64,000 bases of DNA from Coturnix japonica (GCF_001577835.2 NC_029516.1:55468802-55532801), one strand, 5' to 3'. Counted from the stretch's first letter, positions 12,801 through 27,800 are shown. Numbers and translations: made by a program. Notes: generated by a model from the letters alone, not told the origin.

Positions 12801-15800
12801 GCACACTATCAAACATGTGATGTTTTCTGAGCCAGTCAGTGAGCTGCAGAGCTAAGAGACCAGGTGCTCTGTCTCTGCAGTAGCTACAACTCTGACGTTT
12901 TCTTGGTTTTTTGTGTGTTTTTATTTGCATTTGTCTTGAAAGCCCAGTGGGAAAGGGAAGCGCCTCCCAGAAGTTTACTGCATTGTGAGTCGCCTCGGAT
13001 GCTTCAATCTCTTTTCTAAGGTGAGCAAGGAATTTGTGCAGTAGGCCAAAAGGGACCCAAAAATGAAGTCCATGCCAGAAGAATGGGAATCAGGGAAGCT
13101 GATGGCTGGAGAAACACCAAAAATAGTGTTGGCAAGGCAACTGCATGCTAATTTCAGAACCTGTTAAATACAGTTAAATTCAAGACAGTTTAAAGGAAAA
13201 ATAGTTTATCAGCTGTTGCCTTGTTTGTTCAGCAGAACTACCTGAAGGTAAGCACTTAACTTAGAGATTAAAAAGTGGAGTCCTGACTCTGAAGGTCATA
13301 GGAAACTTGGGAGTTGTAAGCCTTCCATTTACTTTGCTGGAGCTGGATTTCTCTTGCTGAGGAAGACAAAAGTCTTTCAGTCCTATGTTACCTTCTTCCT
13401 TACGAGTTCAGGCTCTGCGTCAATGCTGGGCTAAGGATATAATGTAGATGCTGCTGCACTCAATTTTTGTTACATGTATTTTGTGGTTTCTCGTTTTAAT
13501 TCCAGATCTTGGATGAGGTTGAGAAGAGACGAGGCATTTCCCCAGCCTTAGTGCAGCCTCTCATGAGGAGTGTCATGGAGGCACCTTTCCCAGCTTTGGG
13601 CCGGACGATTACAGTCAAGAACTTCTTGCCAGGCTCAGGAACAGAGGTAAAAACACCAGCCTAGAGGGAGGGAGAGTTGGGCCAGCAAACGGTGGCTGAA
13701 AGTTGGGACTGTGACATGGTACCAGAGATGTTCATGAATGGCAACTGTCTGGCAGCTGTGTGGGAGGAAAAAAAGGAGTAAGACTGAGGACTGGAGAGGA
13801 TGGCATGGAATGTTTTCCAGTGGCTTCAGAATAGAAAAGGAATTTGTGGTAAAACTGAAGGTGTGGATATATCAGCCATGTGGTAAAATGAAGCAAAGGG
13901 TTGGCCCTGAGGCCAAGTGGCACAGGCTGGCAGACTCCATGCTACATAGTACATACCTTTGTGTCTACTCAAGACCCTCTACATACTTAATTTCTTGATC
14001 AGTAATATGTGCTTCAGCATCCTTGGCAACCCTGTGCATGGCAGGGGTGTTGGAACTAGATGATCTTTAAGGTCCCTTCCAACCAAAGCCATTCTGAGAT
14101 CCTTAATGCAGAATCACCATTTGTGTGGGACAGAACAGGAAGTTCCAGTAAAAAGTATCTGAAATCACACAAGGGCAATGATGTAGCCTTTGAAAACAGC
14201 ATTTTCACAGCATGGAGGTGAGAGTACATTTTGTATCTCCCACAACATGATGTGAGGGCAGAGGAAAGGTTTTAAGAGTATAAAGATCTGGGGCATTGCA
14301 TTGAAGGACTGTGGGCAGATGGAGATAGCTAAACTGAATGTGATTTTGGCCATGCTTCCTGTTAGGCCCTAAAGATGAGCAAGGGGGAAGAGAGCTAGTT
14401 GATGGAGGTCCTGTCTAAGGGGTAACATTCCCAGTACAGATAGTCAGCAGTCTCCTTAAGCAAACAAAAACAGCTGGCTCTAGTTTATCTAGCAGTATAG
14501 GTATACTTGTTGCTAAAACCTAATGTAAAGAACAGTCAACCACACAAGGACCAATCTAGAAATAAACAAGGACTAAAATGAGTTATAGCCAGTAGAGGAC
14601 ATAAAAGAAAATATGGGTGTGTGCAAATTGGGAAATTAGTGAAACTTGCTTCCTCACACTCCCTCTTCTCTGTGCACGAAGCAGTTTCCATTCCTGTGCC
14701 ATCTATCCTGCCACTGTGTAAGTGCCAATGCACGGGGGAGCTATTGCAAAGCAGGATGTGTGCAGGCTGTGCTTTGCACTGCCCCTCTTTCTCAGCAGGG
14801 ATGCTGTGCTGTATGCATGCAACTCCCCACTGTGGGCAGCTTTTTTCTGCAGACATGCAGAATTTAGTTGTCTTTGGGACCCCTGCTCACTGAAATGGGA
14901 AACTGGCCAGCTGGGAATTCAGAAGTTATTGCAAACGGAAGGAACCAAGTGGGAGCATGACTACTAGGAATCTAATTTCCTTTGAAACACCGGCAAATAA
15001 GAGAGGATCTGTGAATACGCTGGAAGGATGAGATAGAAATTGAGAAGTCCTGAAAACTAACACTGGATTCATTTCTCCTTAACATTAGAAAGCCTTTAAT
15101 GTATGACAAGTGAAGACAGGCTGTCATATTCTTTATAGTTTTTTATGCTTCAGTCTTCAGAAGCATTATCTTAAGGCTGGAAAAGACCACTAAGATCATC
15201 TAGTCCAACCACCAGCCCATCCCCACCATGCCCACTGACCACATCCCTTAGTGCCACATCCACATGGCTCTGGAACACCTCCAGGGACGGTGACTGCACC
15301 ACCTCCCTGTGCAGCCTGTGTCACTGCAGCACCGCTCGCTTACTGAGAAGAAATGTTTCCTAACATCCAACCTGAACCTTCTCTGGTGCAACTTGAGGCC
15401 ATTCCTTCTCATCTTATCACTGATACCTAGGAGAAGAGGCTGACCACAACCTCCTTTCAGGTCGTTGTAGAGAGCAATGAGGTCTCCCCTGAGCATCCTC
15501 TTCTCCAGACTCAACAATTACAGTTCCCTCAGCCACTCCTAATCACACTTGTGCTCCAAAACCCCTCACAGCTCTGTTGCCCTTCTCTGGACACGCTGCA
15601 GGGCCTCAATGTCTTTCTTGTGGTGAGGGGCCCAGGAAGATTATTTACAATCACGTGGTTAATGCTGTTAATAATAACAAAAGGTTGGTGGTGCAGGACA
15701 GAATAGGAAGGAGTTATCTCAGGACAGCTTAGTTGTTTTTGAATAATGGGGAGCTGAGAAAACTCAAGGTACAGCTCTGTGAAAAACAACTGGAGGGTTG

Positions 15801-18800
15801 TTTTTTACTGTATTGCAAAAGCGGCTGTTTTGAAAGCAGCTCCGAGAACAGCAAGTCCCAGTAGAGCAGAGCGGAGTAAGCCTCGTGCCTGCATTAAAAA
15901 GAGGGAAAGATACATGGAAATCTATCAGGGACAACCTAACTTTGACTGCTGAAAGTATGTAGGAACACAATACATAATCAGCTTGTATGTGTCTAGAGGA
16001 TTGTGAAGTAGTGAAAAATGGCCACCTTGGATTTGTGAAGATAGTTGTGTTAAACTCACATTGTTTTCATCTCTGAAGTACCTGCTCTAGATAGGAGAAT
16101 GTGGAACGCTTTTTAAGGAAACATAGGAAAGATTTTAGCATAGCGGGACGTGCTGATGTTCTCATCAACCAAACAGAATGGTGCAGGCTAAATTAAATTA
16201 CTGCAGAGCACATGCATAGCTGGTGAAAAATCAGCAGTCAAGGAGTAAATTCCCAGTCGTGTGCTATACAGTCGGAGAACATTACAGCTGTTTTGTTTCT
16301 AGGATCCATACTGCTCACTAGTTATCTTGCTGATGGCGTAAGCCCGCATTTGTACAATCGGTAGATGACAGCACGGAGATGGGGTGCAGGCTCTTTGGAG
16401 AGTTAGGGTTTAAAACTCAAAATGACCGTGCTCAATGGAGATTTGGTCTGAAATTCTGTATGGATACAAATATGGAACAAAGTGCTGTGAAGAAGAAATC
16501 GGTAGTCTGATAGGACGTGCAAGTAACAGAATGAGCAGTACTACTTCAGAAAAGGATCTTGTGCTGTAGGGGCTCGTAAAATGAGCAGGAATAACAATGT
16601 GATGTTATTGAGACAGATTCCTGTGTTGTGAAAGAAAGTGAAAGAATGATTAATGAAGGAGAGCGATTTCCTACTCTCCAGCACTGGGGGAGATTTATTT
16701 AGAGTATTGCTTTCAAAACAAATGTAAACTGCAGGAGAAGGCCCCAGAGATGTAGTTCCAATTGCTATAAGTGGTTTAGAAAATACAAAGCTTCAGAGAA
16801 TGGTTTGCTTTAAACAGAAAACAAAGAACACAGGGGGACAGGTGTTAATAAACAATATCTGAGAAGTTTCCTACAAAGTGGGAAGTGACCTGTTGTTCTG
16901 AGTGCATACAGAGGGTAAGACAGCAAGCCCCTGGAGTGGTTTTCCACTGAGATAGATCAGCTCTAGGCTTGGTGTTGGTCAGGGTTGTATAGAACTAGAG
17001 GAGATTTTATTGTGGGGTTTGTAAGATGTCTGGCTCTGGGGGTTTTCAAGAACAGTTTTGGAAGATCTGTCTAAGACCAGGAGAATGAAGGGCCAAGATT
17101 CTGTGACAGGAATTGCTGAAGTAGTTGTGAACAAAGGAAAAGGCTCACAGGTTACTCTTTTCTGTAATGGTATAAAAGTTTATGGTCACTATGTCAAATG
17201 TCCAGAAATAAAAACCGTCTGTAAAAATAAGTGTGAAAATGGTAAAGGCTCTGTGCAGCTCTGCTGCCTGAGTTCCAGGAAGCCTGAAAACCATTCCTAG
17301 CTGGACACAGACCGGTTTCCCTCCTTAGGAAGAGCTCCCTGTCCTCAGCCTAGTAGGGCATACTTGTGGTTGTTCCAATGTCGTGCACATTGAGCTGGAC
17401 TCTGGATGGTCCTCAGCATCATCTGGAAGAACAATTTGTGGGAGGTCTTTGGAAGGTTTGTGTTTGAGGGCTGAACAACAAGTGGTGTTTGCCAGCACAG
17501 CCGGTAATGCTTGTTAGCTGCTAAAATACCTGTCAGGGCCCTGCTCCCACGGCATCAGTGGGTGGTGAGAGCTGACTGACCTGTGGTCTTTCTCTCTCCA
17601 AAAGGTCATTGAGCTGCGACGGCCTCTTGACTCCAGGCTTGAGCACGTTGATTTTGAATCCTTGTTTGCATCCCTCAGCGTGCGGCACCTGAGCAGGGTC
17701 TTCGCCTCCCTGCTCCTGGAAAGAAGGGTGATCTTCATCGCAGACAAGCTCAGGTATCCTCTTGCATTAGTTTCAACAAAACGCTGCTAAGGAAGGAAGG
17801 CTGAAAAGGCTGCAGGGACTGATCTCTTTACCCTGTTCTTTTTCCTTCTCTGCTCTTTTCCAACTTATATCTGATGTAAGTAGGGCTGTAATTCCCAGGA
17901 GTGGGGTGCTCACTGTAATTTCACTTTGCAGCTTGCAAGAAGTGAGCAGATTCCCACCTACAGGGAGAGCCAAATTCCCTATTCTCTACATGGTTTCAGA
18001 GTGGAGCGCTGGTGCCGAGGAAGCAAAACCTGTCTTTGTGCTCCACAGTTCTGCAGTGTTCCCCACTGAGCTGTGCTGGATTTCTACAGAGAAGGCTCCA
18101 GGCAGAGATAGCTGGCCCTTCTGCTTTGTTCCCCTACGTTACAAGATTTGTTTCTGAAATCTTTTAAACTTCAGCTTGAATTTTAATATTGTCTTTTCCC
18201 TTAGGACTTCTCTCTTGTGGGGCATGAAAGTAAAAAAAGGATGCAGCAAGGGGAAATGAGACAGAGGACTTCCCCCTTCTATTTTTAAGTCTGCTTAATT
18301 TGCTTTTTTTTTTTTTTTTTTTTTTGCTTTTTTTTTAATTTACTCTCTTAATTTAGAAAAATCGGCCCAGGTTTCTTTAAGATTTTGTGCAGCTGGTGGC
18401 TGGCAGCTCTCCAGGCCTCGAAGCACTTGAGGATTCAGGCAGGAGAGTTTGCCAGGGCTGGGGAAGGAAAAGCTGCTTGGATGAATAATGACACTTAGGA
18501 GCAAGCTCGGGTTTCAGGAGCATACAGTGCCCCTAAGCTGTCTCTTTTCACAACTTACAGCCAGCAGGCTGCAGCCGTGAGACTGAGTGCCAGAGCAAAA
18601 ATGGGGAGGCCCCTTCTGCAGGAAAGCTAAGGGAAAAAAATCATGCTGCAGGGCTCCAGGGCTCCTTAGGGCAGAGCACTGACAGGATGGCTACAGAGAG
18701 GGGGGCTGGAGCATCAAGGCAGCACAGGTCATTTGCAGGTTTTTGGCAGCTGCCTTGGGCTGGGGAGGGGAAGATTTAGTTCTTGGTAGTCACTGATATA

Positions 18801-21800
18801 TTGTATGCATAGATGTTTAGTGTTCTGGGTATTTAAGCCTCATAAGATATCAGAGCATTCGGGTTTGCGTTTGAAACAGAGAATTTATCCACTGTATAAT
18901 TCTACAGAGTGTGTATGATTTATGTTCTCATTTATGATGACAAGCTTTGTTTTCTAAGGCTTTTCTCCTTCGCTGTAGGATAAATTTTACATTCTGGGAA
19001 AATCTGTTAAGGACACAGATAACGCTGTAATCTCTACAAGGACCAGGGTGCTGAGAATGTATAGTAGGGTGCATAGCGTTGGATGTTTCAGTGGTTTTTT
19101 GGGTTTTGAGTCATCACTTTAAAATGAACTTTCACTCACCAGATCTTTTTGTATTGAATGTTTTTCTGACAGCACACAGTATTCTGAGCAATCTGTGTTA
19201 CAGGGTATCTCTAATTCACAGCATTTCTATGCATTTAGTTTTTTCCTCTATCTATCTGCTGTCAATATATACAGGATCTTTAAGTAATGAATCAAGCTTC
19301 CCAGGCCTGTAAAAAAGAACAGGAGTGAGCATTAGGATCATACTATCATACTTTGTAGAAGTTTCCAAATATAACACAAACTGGGGAAAAAAAAAAGTCA
19401 TCTTTTAAAGATCTTGGGTATGATAGGCCACAGGATTCAAACACTCATTGCTGTCTGCAAGGCTTTTAGTGTGTGATGTGTTTGAGAAGACCTTGCTCCT
19501 AACATCAAGCAATTTTGGGACAGCCATGGGTTTTATTTTCCTTTCACAAAACAAGAATTTTCTTTGATTCTCTTGGTAAAGAAAACCTTGAAAATGACCC
19601 CAAAAGACTGCAAAGGCTTGAAAAACAGAAAACAAAGGAAATAACCCTGAAAATGAAGTAAACTGCTGTGTTTTTAATCCCGCCAATGGCTTGAGTGCGC
19701 AGGAGTGGAGAGTCTTTCGTAACTGAGAGGTCAACAATGTGTTGTATTCGTTGGTGGAAATTCCATGTTCTGAATGTTAATAGTTCTGACTATACAAGGT
19801 CTTCTGTCCAAATGGTGCTTTTCCTGGGACAGGAACACATTGAACTCAATGAGTACTAAATTGTATTTACTTTAAGGGTGAAAATGCCAATTTCAGGGGA
19901 AAGAAAAGAAACATTTTTTGGCAATAGCTTAAGGGAATAATAAAAAAAAAAAGAACGATAAAAGCAGCTGCTCTAAACTGGTCAGGGGTTTGGAATGCTA
20001 GAAGTAATCCAGCTGAGATGGATTAGCGAGGAGAGTGCAGGTGACATGGTGAAAGAAGCATGATAAATGTAATTTGCAGTTCTTCATGTAGGCACTATCA
20101 ATAACTATCGGTACATGGCCTTAAGGTATGTATGGGTGTGAGTGATGGGGAAAACAATGTGTGCAATGTATTTGTATCTCTTAATTGCTATCAAATCAGT
20201 CTCTGGGAAAGAGAGCTGAAAGGTCTTCTGCCAAATACTGTGTGAACTGTGAAATGTTTTCAAGCTGAGCCAAAAAAATGCATCTAACAAGTGTACAGCA
20301 AGTGAAATACTTTGTCTTTTCCATCTTAAGAATGAATGTTGAGTGTTTTTTAAAGACCTATCAGTCCAACGCTTGGCAGCGGAAAAGGAAAGAATTTGGT
20401 ATATTAGTTGTGTTTTTTTTTCACTGTTGCTATGGAGACTGGAGTATACAACAACCCAGGACAAGTGACTTTCTTAAGACCCTGATGGTCTCTGTAGCCT
20501 TCCCTGCCTTTATTTGCACTCAGACTTGAGGCATCAAACAGCATCGTTTGGAAGGGTGTCTTCCAAACACGAGTAGGCTGACGTGTATGACGTGTTCCAA
20601 GGTGTATGGAGCTAGGCAGCTTTTGGTGCCCCGAGGGAGATGTGTTAGATTCAGAGGGCTTTGTAAATTGGAAAACGTACACGGGCTTCAAATCAAGGCA
20701 TCCTTTTTCCAGTTCTCTTCAAAAGCCTGTTGTGGATCTGAGCAACTCGAGCGATTGCATCCGCCCCTGCCAGAAACCACAGCTGTGTCAACAACACGAA
20801 GTGGCCATTGTTATCAAAGGCAGATTTGAAGTAGGGGAGGCACTTTAAATGTGGTCATCTCAAGAAAAGATTAAAAGCAGCCCTTTCTGTGGGCTTCAAA
20901 AGTGGTCTGACCTGCGCCTGTCAGTGCAGCCTCCTGGATTTCTTGGTTTTGTGTTGTGGTTGGGGAGAAGCAGGAGCCTAAGGAGAACATTTCCATGTCA
21001 GGTAGTGGCACTCTCTTCAGAGACCCTTTCTGTTTGCTTCTTTGTGTGTGTTAACCTCTCTTATTAATTAATCTCTGGGAGATGGTGGCCGTCCCCACCC
21101 ATGGTGGGACCCAGCATCGCCCTGGTGGGTTTTGCCAAGTCACAGTGCAAGGTTTGGAAGCTCTCGCGCCTCTTAAACATTGTGAACCAGTTCTGTGATC
21201 CGACATAAGTAAATCCAGATGTTATGCAGCGTCAGAAATCCAAAGGTGTTTGTAAAGTAAATCCTACTGTAGCAGAGCTTATAAAGAAGAAAAAATAAGG
21301 TAATCAAGCCGTGTTACATTACGAAATGCCAGCCTACTTCCAGCAGTTTGGCTGGTGCAGGAACCAAAGGGCTTACTGGCATTAAGCGCCAAAAGGCTGC
21401 TTAATTCAATAGTATTTTTCAGAAGTCTGTTAGGTATGCCAAACCCAAGGACTTTTTAGCAGATGTGCTTGCTTTCAGTCTGTTCATTCTACAGTTTGGG
21501 AAGAAAATAACCAAATGATTTGTTTCCGTGTGCAGTACAGAATCACAACTTTTTGGGTGTTTGTTTGGGAGCCAGAAGTTGGACTTGATGTTCCTTATGG
21601 GTCCTTCCCAGCTTGGGATATTCTATCAAACTGAGCAGCTGACATTCTCCCTCAGAAGCTGTTTCACGTTGTCATTGTCTTTTTAGTGCAAGTCAACCTA
21701 GTGTTGGAGCAAGTTTCCCCAGGAGAGGAAGAAGAGTTTCTGTGTGGTAGCAGCTGTTTTGTTCAGATTCCGTACTGACCACCTCAATACAAGGTGGTTA

Positions 21801-24800
21801 CTGAGGAAAGCAGCAGCTGTGTTTGCTTTTGCGAATGCACTTCTGCGTAGGATGCTGTGTGGTGGAAGGGCTTGCTGTGTAAGCAAACAAGTTGCTCTGG
21901 TGTCTTTGGTCTGATCAAGGGAGTGCTCAGCCAGAGAGATCTGAATGTCAGTCAGTATCCAAATCAGCCATGTAGGGAGAGAACATGCAACCTTGGCATG
22001 AATTGACAGTCAGTTAGTACTTTCTCAATTGTCTTATGTAGGAGAAAGAAGGGGCTTGAGTCATTCTGAAGGTCCAAGGGGGTGCTGGGCTCCTGGCAAG
22101 CTGCAGCTCCCTGAGACTTCTCGCAGAGGGCATCTGACTGAATCACGTGCAGATGAGATGCTTCAGTGGTACCACTCTGTGCCCACATCTGAGCTGCTCT
22201 GCCTTCTGAGGTCTGCTTGCAGTGGCAATTCATTCTGTGGTGAGAAGTTGTGAGAAGTGTTTCAGAGCGCAGAGCAGTAGGATTTATCCTTGAGGTGAGG
22301 AGAGAACCACAGATGGAAAGTTGGAAGGGGAAGCGATCTGTTTTGCTTCCCACAGCACAGCACAGCACATACAACTTCAGACTTACACAGCTCTGTGACT
22401 TTCTCTAACTGGACCTCAGCCATCTTTCCTCCCACTTAAGCTCTCACGTACCATGTGTAATCTGGAACTTGAGAGCAGGGCTGGGGGAAGAGCAAGCCAC
22501 CATAAATACACTGGGAGACAGCGTGCCATAGTATTTCATTGTGCCATCAATAATCACGTACTTCAGCTGCAGGCTGTTCTTCCCCAGAGATGTCTGGAAC
22601 CACAAAGGCTCTCCCATTGTTTTTTATCTGCTTTTAAGTGCCTTTTAGGCAGGTGAGTCAAATGTGACTTCAACATCAAGGGTTTGTGACAAGGTGGAAC
22701 TTGTAACACTTCCACTTGGTTGTACAAGTAGCATCACCTTGAAGGAGACAGTCTTTAAAGAGTGTCATTAACCTCAGGGTGCACTCCTAAAATGGTCTGC
22801 TTTTGTTGCTGTTCCTTTCAGGTATAGCATGCATGAAAGCTACAAGAAAGGCAGTCTGCTCATGGTCCCACATTTTTTCTGTGGGAGTTGGTTTGGGGTG
22901 ACTTTGTTTTTGTGGGGCTTTTTTTGTTGTTATGCTGGGAAGGCAGAGGGATGCTCTGACAATGTCCTGAGCAGGGATGGGGACCCGGCTTTGATTTTCC
23001 TCTCTAAAGGGTAGAGGTACCCAGTCTGTGACACCACCTTTGAAGGGTTTTTTTTGTTTTTATGGAGCACCACTTAAGACAAAGTTCTTGCAAAGAGATT
23101 TCCTCAGCACACACACCCCAGGGGTCCCTCCCAGGCGCCCACTCCCTACCTGCTGCAGTCCTAGTACAATTCCCATGCTCCGGGATTTACTTATCTCTGA
23201 AAAACGTCATGTGGTTAATGATGTTTACTGCCTGCTTTCTGCATATGGTCACGCTGATGTCCCAGCAATCATAATCATGTTTGGCTGAAAACATGTATCT
23301 GCTGAAAGCCAGCCAGCTGCAGCCACGGCACTGCACTCAGCTCATGTTAGCATTGCTGGGCAGGGATTTGGAGTTACCAGGCTTCACTGGAGCAAGGGGA
23401 GGAAGAGTGAGCACAAGCCCACACCCATCTCCCCCCCTTCCTCTCATTTCAAGTCAGCAATAAACTGCCAGATCCGGGTTGCTGGATGTGAGTTCCCCTG
23501 TGGACTTTAATGCAAGCCAGCTGCTGATGCTTCTCAGCCACGTGGTTCCTCCAGGCCACACCAGCCTTCTCCCCTCCTTCAGCCTTCAGGGCCTGGATGT
23601 TAGTAAAACAAGATGACATTAGTTACACAGTTGATAGCAGTGAGCCTTCCTCCTCCCACAATGTGAGTGCTCCCAGACCCAGAGCAGATGTGTCACCGGT
23701 GCCCTGCAGCCAGCAATGTGTGTCCCTGCAGTCAGCTGCTGGGGAGTCACTGGGGCTTCTGGCCAGGCCCTCCTGGGAGCTGACCACAGAGACATTTAAA
23801 GCAGAGCTGCTGTGAGGGTTTGAAGGAGGGAGAAGGTGGGCTAAGGTCCTGTGAGCCACAGACAGCACCACATGAAACCCAGCCATGTGCTCCCCTCCTT
23901 GGGTTTCACTTTGCTGTGGTTCTGAGCAGTCTGGCAGGCTCTGCTGGCTGCAAACCTCTGTGTCCTCCTTCCTCTTGCACTCCAGCTTGGCACTGAGAAC
24001 TGTCAGTATGCCTAGGACATGTAGGAAAGCATGTCTTTGGTGTGCAGAGGGTTGCCCAGAGGCAAAGCAGGTGCACTGTGTAAGCCGAGGGGCAGGGCTG
24101 GAGCATCCTGTTCTGGACAGTGCAGCCCCTGTGCATTCAAAGCTATGGCTTTCCCTTGGGAACAGTTGGAGGGGCATACTGTGGGAGAATAAACTCATTT
24201 CTCAAATGAAGGGCAGTGGCACAGAAGGCCCCACATCTGTGGGGTATTTCCTATCAAGACTCTGGAGGGGCAGGGGCAGGTGTTCAGTGGGATGTGTCTC
24301 TTGTATGTGCACGGGGCACAATTGTCCTTCCTAACCTGGTCTCCTGTCACAGATCATTGCACCTGAAGTTGAAAAACAGGAACAGAAATCTAGGAATGTG
24401 CTTAGTAATTACGGAGCTCACTCAGAGAATAACTGAAAGAGCCCTCATTGCCAGTGGGTGCCACTCACCTCCCGACTGATGTGCTGTTGTTCTTGGTTGT
24501 GCTTTGTCTTCCAGCACCCTCTCCAAGTGCTGCCATGCTACAGTGGCCCTCCTGTACCCCTTCACTTGGCAGCACACCTACATCCCCGTGCTGCCGCCTT
24601 CCATGATCGATATTGTGTGCTCTCCCACCCCGTTCCTCATCGGCCTGCTCTCCAGCTCCCTGCCCCGCCTGAAGGAGCTCCCGGTGGAGGAGGTGAGCCG
24701 AGCTCAACACTGTTTCTTCCAGCAGGCTCAGCTGTCTTCTGGCCCAGAAAGGCTGCTGAGCATGTGTGAATTTTGCTTGAAATGGCAGAGTTGAGGCAGT

Positions 24801-27800
24801 GAGGAGTGCTGGACGGGACTGGGATGGCAAGCTCTTCTTGTCCAGGCTGCTCTGTGGTTAGTGGTGAAGCTGCTAGAAAGCCACAACAAGGGCTCCTCTT
24901 GGCTCACCCTGGGTGCTGCCTCCAGCTGCTGCTGTGGTTAGGAGGAGCAGGGCCAGGGCTCAAGTGTTTCCTCTAAACAAGTTGTAGATCAAGATAAATT
25001 CTGATGACGGAAATAGTGATTTACTGCTTTCATTCTTTCCCTCTCATTCTTAGGTCCTTGTTGTTGACCTTGTGAATAACCGGTTTCTGAGACAGGTGAG
25101 TGGAACTGTTTCACATCCTGCATCTTCCGTTTCATTCCTCCATCACACCATACCTTGATTGGATTTGCTGGTTGCATAGATCTGACCTGTGCCTCAGTGA
25201 AATGGGAGGAGAGCACCTCCTGCTGCAGGAAGAAGCGCGTGGGCGAAGACCACTTGAGTGCAGTGTTGGCTCAGCAGCTCCCTGAGCTGCTGGGGCTGCG
25301 TTTGCATCCTTTCATCTGGCAGCAGTTGTGGGGTCAAATGCTCCACCTCACACCTCTCCTCCAGGCATAAGCTGAGTGAGTCACATTGTGTCAGCTGGAG
25401 CTGGTGAGCTCACACACACACACACATACACACACACACAGGCAGTTCCTGGCCTCGGTTGCTCTGCAGGAATTGTTGAGCCTCCATAATGTGATCAATG
25501 TCTGAGCACAGCCAGGCGAATGGCTGCAGCCTGCCTGGCTGCATGCCAGCATTGTTCAGCTCAGCCTTCTTTGTGGTGCCAGGGGGGCTCACAGGCAGAT
25601 GGGTGAGCCCTGCCAGGCAGCTCCTGGGGTTGGACGCCTGAAATTCTCACAGGCAAGAGCAGTATTTGGGCAAAGAGAACTTCCTCTCCTGCTTCTTCAT
25701 GTTTTGACAGGATGGTGCTGAGAAAGTGCCAAGTGTACCACGAGTTCTCCCTCTCCTTCTCCACACCGTTTTATTTTAGTGCTCCCTGCCGTGTCAGGGA
25801 CTGGATAGGGCATGACCCAGGAGCTGGCCGTGTCCTGGCCCCAGGCCCTCAGGAGGTGGCTGTTTCTGTTTTGCAGATGGAAGATGAGGACTCCATCCTG
25901 CCCCGAAAGCTGCAGGCCGCCTTGGAGCACATCTTGGAGCAGAGGAACGAGCTGGCAAGCGACAAAGAGGAGGGCTCCGTGAATGGCAAGCAGGGTAAAG
26001 CACAGCGCTGTTCAGGTCAAACCACTTCTCTCCCTGCCCTTTTTGTTCATTTCATTCACACGTTCATACTGAGTTTAGTTCCACAGAAATTAGAGGTAGG
26101 TCAGGTTGTTGCTTGAAGCTTTACTTAATGTTCCATCTCACTGAAAACGTTTCTCATTGTGCAAAGAGAAACAGTGCTTATCCCCTTCTTGGCTTTGCCC
26201 TTTTTGTGTGGCTCTAGCGAGCATCACTCACCCTTCCTGGTGAGGATTACACAGGCTCTCTGCCACTGAGGACCTGAAGGATGCAGACTCCTCCAGTGAT
26301 CAGTCTGCACACACAGCACAGGGCTGAAGCAGCTTTTTAGGGGACACTCAGTGCATATCGTGGTTGAGAAGGAGCTGAGACAAAGCCTGGTGACTTGTAA
26401 AATAATAGCAGCCCAATCTTTTTCTGTTTGTACCCAAGGCTGGTACGGCCCTGTATATAGAGAAGAGTAACAGAGAACACATCTTTTCCTAGCACATCCT
26501 TATGGTGTCCTCACTGCTGCCTCTTGCTCTTTTCCTCAGAGACCAGCCCTTTGAACGAGGTGGTATCCGAGGCTTTTGTCCGTTTCTTTGTGGAGATTGT
26601 GGGCCACTACTCCCTCTTCCTGACCCCCAATGAGAGAGAGGAGCGGACTCTGCAGCGTGAGGCTTTCCGCAAGTCCGTCTCTTCCAAGAGCCTCCGGCGC
26701 TTCCTGGAGGTCTTCATGGAGACACAGATGTTTGGGGGCTTCATCCAAGAACGGGAGCTGCGGAAGCAGGGGGTCAGAGGTGAGGGGCTCTACCAAGGCT
26801 CTGCATTCCTGGAACCTCTGCTGTCACTTGCAGGAGAGCCAGGAGGTGCCACCAGCTCCAGCAGCATGGGCTGATGCTGCAGTGCCTGTGCACGGGCAGT
26901 GCCAGCTTAGGTGGTGGGGAAGCTGTTGGAGTGGGTCCAGAGGAGGGCCACGAAGTTGATTAGAGGGATGGAGCACCTCCCCTATGAGGGCAGGCTGAGA
27001 GAGCTGGGACTCTTCAGCATGAAGAGAATGCTCTTGCGGGACCTTCCAGTACCTGAAGGGGGCCTACAGGAAAGCTGGGGAGGGACTTCTTATAAGGGTA
27101 TGTAGTGACAACACGAGGGGAAATGGCTTTAAACTGGAAGAGGGTAGATATCAGGCTAGATGTCGGAAAGAAATTGCTTACTATGAGGATGGTGAGATAC
27201 AGGCACAGGTTGCCCGGAGAGGTTGTGGATGGCCTCTCCCTGGAGGCATTCAAAGACAGGCTGGATGGGTCTAGGGGGAGGTGTCCCTGCCTATAGCAGG
27301 GGGGTTGAAACTACATGGCCTTAAAGGTCCCTTTCAACCTAAACCATTCTGTGATTCCATGATTCTGTAAATGCTGGTGCAGGCTGTGTTTGTAGGTGAG
27401 TGAACAGAGGTTTTGTCTCTCACTTTGTAAGATACAAAAATCAGTCAGCCTTACAGTGGTGGGGAGAAGGTCATAGCAGGGCTTATGTGCTGGGTGTTCT
27501 ACAGCCAAGGACCAGAGCTCCAGCCCTACATGTGCACTCAGCGAGTTGGGGAGGCTGGGTACGTTGTTCCTGTGTACAAGTGTATTGGTCAGCTAGGAGA
27601 GTATGTTTTCAGATGCACTCTCTTTTATTTATAGGGTAGCAAAGTAAAAGTTGTTGACTTCCCTCTTCCTGCAGGTCTGTTTGAGGTACGGGCTCAGGAG
27701 TACCTGGAAACACTTCCCAGTGGGGAGCAGAGTGGAGTCAATCGGTTCCTGAAAGGACTTGGTAAGGGACCAGCAAGACCATGGGCTTCTCACAAAGCTT

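Larger units (their letters stand above)
13647..17604 (+). other. DENND2A intron j-k
   Basis: Intron of 4.0 kb with CR1 fragments at 14033-14102 (plus) and 15172-15637 (minus). The stretch 15640-17060 is A-rich and has the look of an old decayed interspersed repeat, but I cannot assign a family. Confidence 0.6.
17754..24514 (+). other. DENND2A intron k-l (6.8 kb)
   Basis: Largest DENND2A intron in the window. It holds a poly(T) tract (18304-18336) and a small CR1 tail (21569-21627). A 191-codon minus-strand open frame at 23623-24198 has no domain or splice context and is judged accidental. The rest is unremarkable. Confidence 0.65.

Noticed and set aside
20530-21070. Cys-containing overlapping frames in DENND2A intron k-l, possible hidden exons
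   Set aside because: Several frames are open at once but none has paired splice sites or a recognisable family. It could at most be a conserved non-coding element, which cannot be judged from one sequence.
22353-22370. 'cacagcacagcacagcaca' short repeat
   Set aside because: Fewer than four units; too short to call a satellite or functional repeat.
23623-24198. 191-codon minus-strand open frame inside DENND2A intron k-l
   Set aside because: No domain, signal peptide, splice or poly(A) context and biased Ser/His/Cys content. It looks like a chance frame in GC-richer intron.
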